Assembly: GCF_029867415.1 (NCBI RefSeq)
Contig: NC_081180.1
Location: forward strand, 148,945,263 to 149,009,262
Reading direction: 5' to 3'
Origin: Vicia villosa
Taxonomy: Eukaryota > Streptophyta > Magnoliopsida > Fabales > Fabaceae
Length of the DNA: 64,000 bases
The notes beneath the pieces are model-generated. The model did no database searches. It was not told the origin of the DNA and was given only the letters and a program-made list of their open reading frames with translations. Shown here piece by piece: positions 10,677 to 23,040 of this stretch. How positions within the stretch are numbered: position 1 is the first letter of the stretch; every line of letters begins with the position of its first letter. The translations under genes and the position numbers were made by a program.

Positions 10677-12215
10677 ATACCTATTAAGCAAAAATGGATG
10701 CAAAGCCTAGATTACTTTGTTGGTTCCTTTTATTACAAGAATTTGATTTAGAAATCCGCGATAGGAAAGGAACTAAAAATGTGGTGGTTGACCACCTTTT
10801 GAGACTCGAATACCTAAAACCGAACCATATTCCCATAAATGATGACTTCACATATGATATATTAATAGCGCCAGTCAACAATAGGACAAATCATGATGAC
10901 GATTCCGATGAGTTAGAACTTAATGTCGAAACTGCCATAATAGTGACAAGTGTACCTTGGTACGCTGAATTCGTTAACTATCTAGCCGCCAATGTCCTAC
11001 CTCCAAATTTGACCTATCAATAGAGAAAATAGTTTTTCCACGACATAAAACACTTATATTAGGATGTACCCTTCCTTTTCAAGAAAGGAGAAGACGACAT
11101 ATATCGTTGTTGTGTACCTGAAGAGGAAGTGGAAAACATTATAACTCATTGTCATTCAGCTCTTTATGGCGAACATGCAAGCACATCCAAAACTTGCACT
11201 AAGATCCTTTAAGAAGTCCTTTACTAGCCAACTTTGTGACGTGATATTCGTGCTTTCATCATCAAATGTGACTGGTGCCAACGCATTGGAAATATTTCAA
11301 GACGCAATAAGATACCCCAAAAGAATATTCAAGAAGTAAAAGCATTTGATGTTTGGGGAATCGACTTCATGGGTCCATTTCCATCATCCATGGGAAATAA
11401 TTATATACTCGTTGTTGTAAATTATGTGTCTAAATGGATCGAGGCTATTGCCTCACCTACAAACAATGAACGAGTGGTTATTAAGATGTTCAAAAACTAT
11501 ATATTCCCCAGGTTCAGAGTTCCTCGCCTAGTTATAAGAGATGGCGGATTCCATTTCATTTCAAGAATTCTTAGAATCTCTTAAACAAGTATGGCATAAA
11601 AATAGAGTAGAGATACTCTATCATCCACAAATCAGTGGACAAGTAGAAGTATCGAATAGAGAAATCAAATAGATTTTAGAGATGACAGTTTCAATCTCAA
11701 GAAAAGATTGGTCTTCTAGACTACAAGACGCGTTATGGGCTTATAAGACTGCCTATAAAACCCATATAGGGACGACCCCCCTTTAACTTAGTCTACGAAA
11801 AATCTTGTCACCTACCTTTTTAATTAGAACACAAAGCATATTGGGCTAGAAAGGCCCTGAACATGGATTATTTATCAGCTGGTAACAACGGCATCTTAGA
11901 TATCAACGAATTGGATTAACTCCGACGAGATGCCTACAAAAATGCTATAGTTTATAAGGAACAAACCAAAAAATGGAATGATAGGAGATTTGCGCAAAAA
12001 GAATTCGTTATAGGCGACATAGTACTTCTATTCAACTCCAGACTGCACCTTTTTCCTGATAAGTTACATTTCAGATGGTCTGGAACATTTAGGATCACAA
12101 AGGTTATGCAATCTGGTGCCGTCAAGATTCAAAACCAATCAACATGTCCTTTTCTTGTGAATGGGAAAATATTGAAACATTATAACAATGGTGACAAGAT
12201 TCTAAACATATTTTA
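10677..12215 (+). pseudogene. Athila-like pol remnant (RNase H end and integrase)
   Basis: The first 110 residues (from 10694) carry the RNase H tail phrase [19 protein letters not shown] and the linker to integrase. Further on, in shifting frames, come the integrase zinc-binding part (HCHSALYG at about 11150; CDWCQR at about 11270), the core opening [13 protein letters not shown] (about 11357), the second acidic site in IRDGG (about 11537) and the third in GQVEVSNREIK (about 11640). The same order and near-identical phrases occur in the intact Athila pol at 59330-64000. Stops and frameshifts (for example at 11021, 11210, 11582 and 11670) make it non-functional. The start is abrupt because the LTR at 9747-10676 cuts it. 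It is clearly older than the Athila element at the right edge. Confidence 0.9.
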
Positions 12216-12894
12216 AAGAAAGTGATCTTAATATTTGTGAATTTGTTTATGAAATTTCTCTAAATCAATAGTTGAAAAATAATCTCCATTGCACAGGAAG
12301 GTTTTTTATCGTTGTCATCACCAAACATTCATCCTCTCCGGATGACATATGTGGAAATCAACTTTCTTTGAATATGCGACAACAAAACTTTCAAGTTGAG
12401 AAAATATTAACAAGTCTATTTTCTACATAAAGCAGTGAGAACAAATTATTTCCGACAAGATCTAAATATATAAAGTCAGACAAAAGGCGTCTTGAATATG
12501 GGACATGACTCCTGCAAGTGTGTGCAATAAGTTTTTAACAAAGACATCTTCTGTATTTTTTATATTTTATGTGGGGGTAAATTACATGTAATAATATTCG
12601 TATATATGTTGTAAATCTGTGGTACCTAAATATTGAAAGTCACAACATTTTTCTTCAACAGGTTAGATTTCAAACGGAAACGGCAATTTTAATCATTTCA
12701 ATTAATTATATTTGAGTATGGATGTTAAATATTTAATTAATATATATAATCCAACAAGAATACTTTGTGAGACATGGATCAATGCAAAGGTGATGTTATT
12801 GGTTTCTTTTTATTGGTTGGTACAAAGCACATACAATAATTGTTGATGAATATATGCAGTACCGCCCAACACATTTTGAGGTTTAAAACAAGAT
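12216..12894 (+). other. Sequence downstream of the old Athila pol, no gene seen
   Basis: No reading frame of note. The run tatgtgggggtaa at about 12569-12582 could be the remains of a polypurine tract on the plus strand, which would fit the end of the element to the left, but no LTR start follows clearly. The rest is AT-rich. Confidence 0.4.
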
Positions 12895-12914
12895 TGTTGG
12901 AGGCAACTCGGGAG

Positions 12915-15870
12915 AATTCTTACTTTGTGATGGGGTCTGTAACTCGGTGAACTGACTTTTATTTTTGTAAGCAACCAATGTTGCGGTGAGCAAGAGTCGC
13001 CACCGACTTTTATTTTGTCCAATTTTAGGAAAGGTAAAAAGTACAGAAAAAGACCTTTTAAAAAAGAAAACGGGCTCGGGGGGTAAGTTATGAAAAGGGA
13101 AGGTGTAAGCACCCTTTTCATCCGTAGTTATCTACGAGCTCTTAGTTTGCTTAACTCATGTTTGTTTGTTTGATAAAGAGTTTTTTTTTTTTAATAAAAG
13201 GACTTTAGCTTAAAAGCGTAGCCTTTGTTTTTGAAAGGAGTGTGAAAATAGTTTTATATTTGAGCAAGCAATCTAAGAGTACTACCCTAATAGTTGGTCT
13301 TTTTCTATACTTTTTAAAGTTCCTAGGATTATCCATATTACATAGAAGTAAGTAATCCTTGTTTATACTGGACGTATGGGTCATCGAAGGGTCATCGTAT
13401 GGTCGTTGAAGGCAACAAGTAGAGGTATCTTTAGCAATTTCGAAGGGACAATCGTCACTTTTTCGTAGGCAACAGTCGAGGGTCATCGAGGGACTTAGTG
13501 ACGATTTTGTATTGAGGGACCTTTGCTAATGGGTACCTCTACATTTCGAGGGACACGACCTTATAATCGAAGGCAACCAAAGAGGGGCGTACCCTAGGGG
13601 TGAGTGAGTGCAAGTGTGTTGGATTCGATTATAATTTATCTTGTATTTTCAGTGAGCTAACGCTTGATTCAGTCTTACCATACACACCCTAATTTAAGCA
13701 TACATCTAACACAAAATATACAATAAAAATACGGAAATTAAAAATGCGGGAAAGTAAAGAGACTTATTTAAATATTTACGTTTTTGACCTATATACATTC
13801 TAATATCTAAATAAAAGCAATAAAGTAAATCAAACATGCGCCATACACGGGATTTTGAGATGGGAGAAGAAATCGGGAGAAATTAAAAATTAAACAACAA
13901 ATTAAATTAAATTACTTGGTTAAATACTAAATTTAAAACTAATTATTAAGTTATTTAAATAATTAACTAGCCTAAATCTATTAAATTAATTAAATTATAA
14001 AGAAAATAAACAAGTTATATTTAAAATTATCAAAAACCTAAAATTTACTAATTAGCTTAAATTATAGAGGTTAATTAAATTTTTTGTGATTTTTGGTTAA
14101 TTATTAGTTAAAAAACTAATTAATTAAAAAAAAAAGTAATGAAGGTTAGAAAACAAAAAAAAAACTAGGAAAAAAATTGAGGAATCCTGGACTCGAGCCT
14201 AGGACCTCATGGTAATAGGAAGCAAACGCTGGCCACCTGCACTGAACGTGTTAGTTGCAAATAACATTCACAAAAAACAATAAATATCGAATAATATGAT
14301 TAAATGGAAATTCAAACAGATTCAAACGTGGACCCCACTGGACGTCAGGCTGCGCCAATCAAAGCAAAGGAAGAAATCGACTCTGTTGACTGGCAGATCA
14401 AAACGCTACGTGTGGCGGTCAAAGAGTCAGTGCTCCACGTCATCATCTTCCTCATTTTTCTTACGGATTTAGCTATGGAACTAGCTGCGGATTTTTCTGC
14501 GAAAAATCCTTCGAACGTCAAAACTCTGATGTCTAAGGGAAAGAATAGAGTGATTGGTTTGAGTTTATGCTGGCTACTCCTTTGCAAACGAAACAATTGT
14601 TTTTATGTGATATTTGGAACTTTGGAGATTGCTTGGGAGGCTAGGGTTTCGTCAAGAATGAAACTAGTGGTGTTGTGTTTATATAGGGAATCAACTTAGG
14701 GTTGGAAGAATGGAAAAGAAATCATGTTTTGATTAAAAAATATTTGCTTTTCAAACTTGCACCAAAACTTTCCTTCTTGAGTTTAATCCTATTTTGTGCA
14801 TGTTTTTCACGATCTCTTGGCCCTTGGATGGAGTTGGATTTGATTTTGATGAAAAGAATATTCCATCGCATATTTTGTAGGATTTAATTTGATTTTATTT
14901 GATTTATATTGAATTTAAATGAATAAATCCAAAAATAAATGTAATAAAATCATAAAATAAATATCCAATGACATATGGGCCTTGGAATTTCGTGGGTGAT
15001 TCAAAAATTATGGCCCATTACTCAAAAATATGAAATTTGTCAATTAAGGCCTTATGCATTTCTCAAATTTCGCCCAACTTGCATCAATCATAACTCATTC
15101 AATTTTTATCCTATGAAGGTATTCTAGGACTTTTTGGAAAGATCAAGATGTACTCTACAAGCCACTTTGGAAGCTATTATGCATTTGGAGATTTTATCTT
15201 GATGATATGGCTCGTGAGAGAAAATTGCTTTTTGCGAGCTTCCAGAAGGACCTGTAATGTTTTGGCTCATATCTCTTATGCTGAAGCATTTCCTGACCTT
15301 GGACCCAACATAAAAGTTGTAGAGAATTTAATTTCCTTGAGAATGAGCTTTGGTTGGGGAATTTCTGATGAACCATGTGGGAGATATGATCAGTCAAATT
15401 TCAGTTGACTTTCTCCTTAAAACCCTAATTTAGAAACTTGGACTTTTGTTGATTTTTGAGCTTTCCTTGATGAATCATGATCAACCCTTGATCAAATGAT
15501 GAAAATGACTTCAAGATATTGATGTTGACCAAAAAAATCAGAAGTTTTGACTGTGATTTGACCATAGTTGACTTTTAGGTCAAACTGGTTGATTGTGGAT
15601 CATTTGTACAGTTTAATGAGCAATCTTGTGATTCAAAGCTTGAATTTTAGTATGAGGATACCCTGGGTCCTATAGGATACCACGAAGTCCATTTGAGGCC
15701 TTAGAAGTTCAGTTTCTTTGAAAATAATCACAACCCTAATTTTGGGCCATGTCACTTAGGAGAAGCTTTTATTTGGTGAAAACCTTGAATACTCTTGGGC
15801 AAATGAGAATATTTGAGTATGAGGAGACAAATTGTCTTGAACTAATAGTGGGAAAATTTGGGGTATGACA
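12915..15870 (-). repeat. Ogre-like LTR (about 2.96 kb) inserted in the TRIM
   Basis: The right end reads TGTCATACCCC on the minus strand at 15870; the left part holds gagtcgccaccgactttta (about 12988), the counterpart of gtcgccaccgcg in the LTR at 6445-9746. A TATA box (TATATAAA, minus strand) lies at 14678-14685. It breaks the TRIM phrase cgggag / gggtcaacgagg, which is uninterrupted at 16231. No polypurine tract or primer site adjoins it, so it looks like a solo LTR. I could not settle the target duplication: the left border between 12910 and 12928 is ambiguous. Confidence 0.7.
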
Positions 15871-16308
15871 GGGTCAACGAGGGAGCATATTAGACTTGGG
15901 ACACACATTGTGAGAGACACACTACTTGTTCACCTAAAACCTTAAGGTGGTAGGTGTGTGGGTTCTCTCACTTATAAAATGTTCGTTCTTCCCTTTTTCT
16001 AACCAATATGGACTTCTTCCCCGCACTTTATTCTCAACACTCCCCCTCAAGTGTGAGTCTTCAACAATGCCCCCCCTCATGTGGAAGTTCTCTCTTCCAC
16101 ATACACTTGTACCACCGTTGATACTCTTCAACAGAACACCTTCTACCCATCACCTACGGGAAGTGTTTCAATACTAGTGAGTCGGTCCCTATTTTGAAAC
16201 CAAAGGTTCTGATAACACTATTGGAGGCAACTCGGGAGGGGGTCAACGAGGGAGCATATTAGACTTGAGACACACTTTGTGAGAGATACACCACTTGTCC
16301 ACCTAAAA

Positions 16309-16322
16309 CGCTCTGATACCAC
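16309..16322 (-). other. tRNA-Met primer-binding site of the TRIM
   Basis: GTGGTATCAGAGCG on the minus strand, next to the TRIM LTR end CCTCCAACA. TGGTATCAGAGC is the usual initiator tRNA-Met primer site of plant copia and TRIM elements. Confidence 0.7.
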
Positions 16323-17222
16323 TGTTGGAGGCAACTCGGGAGGGAGTCAACGAGGAAGCATATTAGACTTGGGACATACTTTGGGAGAGACACATCACTT
16401 GTCCACCTAAAACCTTAATTATGTAAAAGAAACCTTATGCATGACATTGAAATATTTTTGTGGCTAGTGTTGCACCCAGATTTTTACCCTAAGATTCTAT
16501 CTCATTTGTATCATCGCATTTTATCAGATTATATTTTATGTTTACTAACCATTAATCAAAATTGCAAAAAATATGTCTTGTTTCTTTTGTTATTATGTAA
16601 GACAGGGACTGAATCGAGAATATCCAGTTTTGAGAGACGATTCAAAGAGAATCGACCCAAAAGTCAAATGTTTCGAGTCAATCCAGATTTGAGGATTAAA
16701 GTTCCATTGTCTTCATTTTAATCTCATAAATATCACCATGATTTTATGTTAAACTTTAGTCTTAATTTTTAAGCTTTAATTCAAAATCAAAAATTGAATT
16801 ATTGTTAAGAGTTCAAATTAATTTTTAATATAAAATCATTTCTCTTTATGTCATTGATTTTTTTCATTTTATTTTACATTATGTTAGTAGTTACTAACCA
16901 TTTCTTTTTCTTTTTATTATTATTAGTATTATTGTTTTTCTTTTGTCTCTTATGTCTAAATAAGTAGGAAAAGCATGGAATTGCAAGTGGGGTCCCCATG
17001 TACAAATGGTATTTCACGTTTTTAGCAAAGGAAACAGGTCACGTTTTCAGCATATGAGGAAACTCAGTTCACTACTTCCATGAGAGCCTTCTATTCAAAA
17101 TCATCAATCCAGAAACTCACTCCAATGATTCAAGCAGATAGCTCTCAATTTCCCTCAAAAACTCAAAAAATTTCTAACCAATTTTCCCTCTCAATTCTTC
17201 ACCGAAATTCACCACTTCACAC

Positions 17223-17230
17223 TATAAATA
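17223..17230 (+). promoter_or_regulatory. TATA box of the plus-strand Ogre-like LTR
   Basis: TATAAATA at 755 bp from the LTR start, followed by a purine-rich leader. A transcript started here would run through the TRIM and the inverted repeat at 17978-19210. Confidence 0.6.
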
Positions 17231-17691
17231 CAACAGTTCACAAATCAGAAAAGGGAGGAGAAAAAGCTACTGTTAGGCTGCAAAAATTTCACCACAACTC
17301 TCCTCCAACAAATTCATCACCAACCATTCATAATCTTCAAAAAACTGCATATACACTTTCACTGATCTGAAACAACTTACCTTCAATTCAATCCTTCAAG
17401 AAATGATGTAATCAGTACTACTTACACACAGTCGGCAAGCTCAACAACACGACAACTAGATTTGCAACGCCATCTGATATTCATCACATCACAGATCCAC
17501 AACCGAGCCTTCAATCGAAACCATCACCGAGTCATCACTGAAGCAACAATTCATTCAACAGAGACAAACCGTTCCGCTTCCAACAAGCTCACAGAGCTTC
17601 CCAGCGTCAAAATTACAGCATCCTCATCATTTTTGTGATTCAATTTCATCATATTTCATTGCGATTCAACTGCTTGCAACACCATATCTCC

Positions 17692-17932
17692 TGTTAAGAG
17701 TCTCACATCGGACAATATATGGCCTGAACATGTCCTTATAAGTGGGGGCAATCCTCACCCTACGAGCCGGTTTTGTAGGGATGAGTTAAGCCCAACCACA
17801 TTTCTTAACACGGTATCAAGAGCCTCGTTTAAGATCCGGTGGGCCACCCACCATTTATTTCCACGCTCCAGTTGTCTAGTCCTGGGCGTGAGGGGGTGTG
17901 TTAAGAGTCCCACATCGGACAATATATGGCCT
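17692..17932 (+). mobile_element. TRIM element with a complete 5' LTR and a truncated 3' LTR
   Basis: The 119 bp LTR (17692-17810) begins tgttaagagtctcacatcgg and ends tttcttaaca. The primer site cggtatcaagagcc follows at once (17811-17824), one base off the tRNA-Met site. The inner part is only about 88 bp and ends in the purine tract gagggggtg. The second LTR starts at 17899 and is lost after 34 bp (17932), matching the first with one difference. Such elements have no proteins and depend on others. It is nested in the leader part of the LTR at 16468-21446. Confidence 0.85.
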
Positions 17933-17977
17933 CCAGCGTATCAACAGCCACAACGCACAGAAGGAGCTTCCAAAAGT

Positions 17978-19210
17978 GTTAAAAAAATCAATTTAAATCG
18001 AATGGAATCGAGGCTAGAATCGTGTACGGAACACTTTCCTTATAGTATTTCAAGCACTCCCTCCTTATAGTATTTCAAGCACTCCCAATTTATCTTGGAG
18101 TTTCTACGCAGGAATACCCAGGATAATTCAGCCTTCTTGAGTTTGCGCGTTATTTTCTAAAAATACAAGTGAAATTGGTTGTCTAATGTAATGTATTAGA
18201 CCCGACATAGCATTTGAAATTAGTAAATGAGCAAATTTACTAGCAATTCAAATGGTGAGCATTGGAAGGCCATCACAAGGATTTTGATTATCTTTTAAAA
18301 ATCAAAGTCTGGACCTCCATTATGGTAGGTTTCCTGCCATATTAAAAGGATATACCAATATGAGTTGGATATCGAGTGTTGGAGATCATATATTTACAAC
18401 TAAATGGATATTTACACTAGTTGCGGGTGAAATTTCTTGGAAGAGCAAGAAATAAAGATGCATCACTCTCTTGACCATGGAACCATGTGGATCTCGATTT
18501 CACTGGTTAAGAATTTGAATGGTTGAAGGACCTTCTGTTGGAAGTTCCATCGATTAGTGTTAACACTTTTGAAACATTGTCTTTAGCCAATGGAACTTCC
18601 AACAGAAGGTCCTTCAACCATTCAAATTCTTAACCAGTGGAATCGAGATCCACATGGTTCCATGGTCAAGAGAGTGATGCATCTTTGTTTCTTGCTCTTC
18701 CAAGAAATTTCACCCGCAACTAGTGTAAATATCCATTTAGTTATAAATATATGATCTCCAACACTCGATATCCAACTCATATTGGTATATCTTTTTAATA
18801 TGGCAGGAAACCTACCATAATGGAGGTCCAGACTTTGAGTTTTAAAAGATAATCAAAATCCTTGTGATGGCCTTCCAATGCTCACCATTTGAATTGCTAG
18901 TAAATTTACTCATTTACTAATTTCAAATGCTATGTCGGGTCTAATACATTACATTAGACAACAAATTTCACTTGTATTTTCAGAAAATAACAATCACAAA
19001 AATACAAATCCTCTAGAATAATTTCAAAGCACTCTTCGCTATATTCGAGTTTTTCGCCGGTCTTGCGCAAAATCGAGAAGGCTGAATTATCCTGGGTATT
19101 TCTGCGTAGAAACTCCGAGATAAATTGGAAGTGTTTGAAATACTATAAGAAAAGTGTTCCGTACACGATTCTAGCCTCGATTCCATTCGATTTAAATTGA
19201 TTTTTTTAAC
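17978..19210. repeat. Large inverted repeat made from Ty1-copia RNase H sequence
   Basis: Left arm 17978-18550 and right arm 18590-19210 are reverse complements with only scattered mismatches, separated by a 39 bp loop (18551-18589). The outer edges are gttaaaaaaatc and gatttttttaac. Read on the plus strand, the left arm carries decayed Ty1-copia RNase H phrases in shifting frames: RPDIAFEISK, FTSN, EHWKAITR, GYTNMSWISSVGDH, SWKSKK. The left arm has a 24 bp internal duplication (ccttatagtatttcaagcactccct, 18033-18080). The right arm has an extra segment of about 85 bp (about 18975-19065). A transcript through it would fold into a hairpin of more than 500 bp. It lies within the transcribed part of the surrounding LTR. 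Confidence 0.95.
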
Positions 19211-20036
19211 AAAAAGAAGGAGTTAACAAAGATTATTATCTCCCCTTTGGTCTTCTAAATTTTGTTTTCATCGAGATAAATCAGGTTCCATTTCCTTTCC
19301 ATATTATCGTGTATCTTAGTTGATTGTTGTGTAGGAATAGATTGAAAATGTGAAAATAGTTGTTGCTTTTGTTGTGTTTATTTCTGAATCGTGTTAATCC
19401 TGGTGATAGCCGTGAGCTTTGTTTTTTGTTGTTGTCTTTGTATGGTAGAAAGAGGTGTAGTGAGTTTATTTGTTGTTGTTTGTCATTCATGAGAAACCGA
19501 ACCGCAGAGAGATGAGAGACTGAGAGAGATTGAGCGTATGAGTGATCCCGAGTGAGAGAACGGAGGTTTTGATTGTGTAAGAATGGAGGAAGCTTGACCG
19601 AAGCAATAAAAATAAGAACAGAGTGAGAGAGACTTTGTCTTTTGGCCTGCCAATCTTTAGCCCAGCGGATTTCCTTGTTTGCAACACGTCATTTTACTTC
19701 TTTTAGCTCATTTGTGTTTAGATTACCATTTTAATTTCAAATGTTTGTTTATCATTTTAATTTTTTTTTCTACCAAAAACGCCAAAAATATGCTTTAATT
19801 TTGATTTTATTTTCATATTAAAAAAACTCAAAATATTTTAATTAGCCTTTTAATTCTCCTATTCGATGTTATTTTACACACTTTAATCTTTTAATCAATT
19901 AGTTAAATATTGATTTAATTAGTTGATCCTCATTAAGTAAAATCGATTAGTTTACTAATTGATTTTTTTTAATTTTGGTTAATTAATTTAATCAATTTTT
20001 AATTAATTGATTAAATGGTTAACTTGTTTATTTTCC

Positions 20037-20908
20037 TTTTTTTTTTTTGACAAAAGCAAACTTAAATTCTTTCATTAATCAAAAAAGAGGAAATACAAGG
20101 AGGAATTTCATCAAATAACATGCGTCGAGTCCAGGAATTGGCCGCCTTAGCTAAAGTATGAGCAACCATATTCGCTTGACGCTTTACAAACTTGACCTCA
20201 AAGTGGGGAAAATCTAATAACATCAACTTAATAGAAGAAATAATACAATTAAACTCTGAATTGCCACAAGCGGTTGAACTTAATCCTTGAACAACCATCT
20301 GAGAATCGCTTTCAAACAAGACATGATCAAAATGAAGTGAACTAATACCATGAATAGCCTACTTGAGGGCTAAAGCCTCCGCTTCTAGGATAGATAAAGT
20401 ACCACCATCCCAAGCAGATCCAGCAACAACAAAATCACCATGATCGTCACGAAGGCACCACCCGCGGTTTGTTGTACCTAATTGACAGTTAAAACCTGCA
20501 TCCACATTACACTTAAAGGACCCACTCGACGGAGGATGCCACTGTAATAAATCATCCTCATTAGGTTCGGAGTGCCGAAAGTGTTGAGCTGAAGACCATT
20601 CTTGCCACTTGTGCAAGGCTAACCAACCCAGTTTAGTAGCTTCTTCTTTCTCATTATTCCAAACCCAATCATTTCTATTCTTCCACAAACCTTCTATCAT
20701 TAGCGCCACTCTACCGGCAAGATTACTATCTTCCTTACAACAAATATCAAAGATAACATATTTAACATCTTGGAAAGAATGGAGACGGTGGAATATAACA
20801 TCATACAAACCTGCAGCCCGCCAAGAAGAAGTTGCCTCTAAACAACCAAAAAAGACATGCCAATCATCTTCAAACCCGTTATCACAAGACGGACAATTAG
20901 TTAAATTA
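20037..20908 (-). pseudogene. 5'-truncated LINE end: zinc-binding motif and RNase H
   Basis: Minus-strand frames give the C-terminus of a plant non-LTR retrotransposon ORF2. First comes the Cys/His zinc-binding segment after reverse transcriptase (CPSCDNGFEDDWHVFFGC, about 20890-20840), then an RNase H domain with its acidic sites: FKCNVDAG (about 20515), SILEAEALALK (about 20385), FESDSQMVV (about 20310), and the closing VAHTLA motif (about 20160). The frame is broken by one stop at about 20358 (a Gln codon turned into TAG); otherwise it is open. A poly-A tail in minus orientation (T run, 20037-20048) marks the true 3' end. The 5' part is missing, as is usual for LINE insertions. I could not see a clear target duplication. 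It sits inside the LTR at 16468-21446. Confidence 0.85.
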
Positions 20909-21446
20909 TGTTTGGTTCTTAGCTACTTATGTTTGTATATATTCATCTTTTATATTTTCTTTTCTTTTCAAAATGATTTGTTCGATTTTCTTTTCTTTCC
21001 TTTTTAAGCACATGTTAATTTCGTTCCATGACAATTGTGTAAGTCTCCAAAGGACGAACAACACTGGAATGCGACGTTTAACATCACACACACAAAAACT
21101 TTTGAGCCGAACTACGGCTGCTCTGATTCCTTATTCGGGTTACGTAGGCATTAGGTCGCGGGGCCTGAACGAGCACAATCTTGTATATATTTTCTTTCTT
21201 TTCCTGTGTTTTTTTTGTGTATTTCCCTTTAGCTTTTAGCTTTAGATTTTTAGATAACACTCATAGATTTAGACTGACAAGAGCGGATCCCGTCGAGTAC
21301 GACGGACGTGAGGAATGTTAATCCCTTCTCCTTGCGTAACCGACACCCTTACCTTTTTCTCTGGGTCGTAAGACCACTGTTTGTTTTCCCTTTAGGTTTT
21401 ACTCGATGTTTTCCTTTCCCATTATGTGGGATAAATAAACAATCGA

Positions 21447-23040
21447 TGGCGATTTAATTGATTTCATTTGATGATTTTGATCCAGTTGTTTCAGCTAGTA
21501 AAATTCATTTGAACGTTAGGATAATATTTTTTAAATTTCACATGGTTTTTTTTCATAAACTTTTGTCAATTTTGTTTCCGCCAAAAATTATGTCTTATTA
21601 GTTAAATTAACAGAAAAAACGCAAATATACCTGCCGATATATTTTTACATGAAAATCTGCAAATTAATAAAATTGTTTGTAGTAATAAAAATGAATAAAG
21701 TAATAATAATAAAGTTATGATTCATATAAATCTCACCTTAAACCTACTACGAGCATACTTACTACGAGCCATTCCTAAGGACTAAAATCCGACATGAGAA
21801 AGCATATACTCAATATTAAAATTCTATGATACTAATCCTCATTACTCATACTTCCCTATAAGCACACAAATGGCACAAAAATAATAAAGCAACAAAATTG
21901 TGATTCACACAATACAACCATTCCCTAAAAACTAGTATCCAATGTGCATGGAAAATATAACCCATTCACACAAAACTCTTTAATGCAAAGAATTCAGTTT
22001 TTAAAAGTGTTTTTTCAAATTCTCAATTCTATAAATTGTCTATACCATACCTTTGCATACAACGAGGAAAGAATAAAAATTTAGAAATTGTGTTTGCAAT
22101 ACCCACTTTTTATATACAATACAATTTTTTTATCTTATTAACCATTCTTTAAATCAATTGAACCTTCTTCTTCCTTATTTCTTCTTTTCCAGCTTATTTC
22201 CAAAAAAAACTTCATTGACCAAATTGATATATATACTAGGTAAGAGAAATCAAATAACAAAAATTAAATAAAATAATGAAGTTTTTAGGGTGAAAGGGTT
22301 GAACACTCAGATAAAAGAGATGAAGATATTGCAAGAAAAGAGATCAACATATTTGAAAATAAAATAGGAGCACTACGGTTGTACATCAATTCAACAATAC
22401 CCGTTTTTGGGTGAAAGGGTTGAAGACTCAGATAAAAGAGATGAAGATATTGCAAAAACAGATATTGCAAAAAAAAAGCCGAAAAAAATGAAAGAAAAAA
22501 AAAACGAATCCTTAAATTCATTATTCACAATCATAGAATTAAAGGGGTTGAAATGAATGAGAGGTAAGAGAAATTAAAGTAACAAATTAAATAGTGAAAT
22601 AATGAAGTTTCTACCTGGAGCTCTTTTTTTAACACACTTAAACTTCCTATACATTTTTTTCTTTCATAATATTTTTTTTTTAAAAATAAATTGAAATACA
22701 TATGTATTTTTCTTTTAATAATAGTCCTATCCTTTCTGTTTATTTATCTAATTGTGCCACGTACCATATTTATGTTGTTTATGGAATTTTTCCATTCATG
22801 TGTTATATTAATATAATAATATAATTACTAAACTATTTTAACAAATAAACATCCTTGTATTAAAAGAATATATGCATCCAAATAAATGAGTTATTACATA
22901 TTAATTGAAATATCATTCTCATTTTTAGAGCTGTCAAAATGGGCTAGCCAGTATGAGTCGGTTCATCAGGCTTAAAAAATCATATGGCTTAGACTTTAAA
23001 ATTAGGAGAATTCTTATTCCACCCTATTCTTTTTCAATAC
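21447..23040. other. AT-rich sequence without a gene
   Basis: No coding sequence or recognisable element. A segment around tgaaagggttgaacactcagataaaagagatgaag-type sequence occurs twice (about 22288-22340 and 22410-22460). At about 22925 the phrase gagctgtcaaaatgggct resembles the ends of a common plant DNA element, but I find no partner end. Confidence 0.5.

Larger units (their letters stand above)
12895..16440 (-). mobile_element. TRIM-like elements in partial tandem, split by an Ogre-like LTR
   Basis: Three copies of a short sequence starting ttggaggcaactcgggag and ending ccacctaaaa lie at about 12896 (continued at 15871), 16218 and 16323. On the minus strand they end CCTCCAACA and are preceded by internal sequence that carries tRNA-Met primer sites: GTGGTATCAGAGCG at 16309-16322 and a decayed copy at about 16205-16217. 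A G-rich tract (GAGGGGGAG) directly before TGTTGAGAAT at about 16045 would be the polypurine tract and LTR start. Repeated LTR-PBS-LTR order suggests unequal recombination among TRIM (terminal-repeat retrotransposon in miniature) copies. There is no coding sequence. Exact ends on the right (16410-16460) are uncertain. Confidence 0.6.
16468..21446 (+). repeat. Ogre-like LTR on the plus strand with three nested insertions
   Basis: It begins TGTTGCACCCAGATTTTTACCCTAAGA, a plus-strand version of the Ogre-type LTR start, has a TATA box at 17223-17230, and finishes in a typical 3' block (cctgaacgagcac, gacggacgtgaggaatgtt, about 21160-21330). It stops just before tggcga at 21447, the first six bases of an Ogre primer site, after which the match fails, so the internal part is lost. 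Inside it lie a TRIM (17692-17932), an inverted repeat (17978-19210) and a LINE fragment (20037-20908). Without these it would be about 2.6 kb. The transcribed part (right of 17250) holds all three insertions. Confidence 0.7.

Noticed and set aside
16309..16322. tRNA-Met-like sequence as a tRNA gene
   Set aside because: Only the 3' end complement is present, next to an LTR end; it is a primer-binding site.
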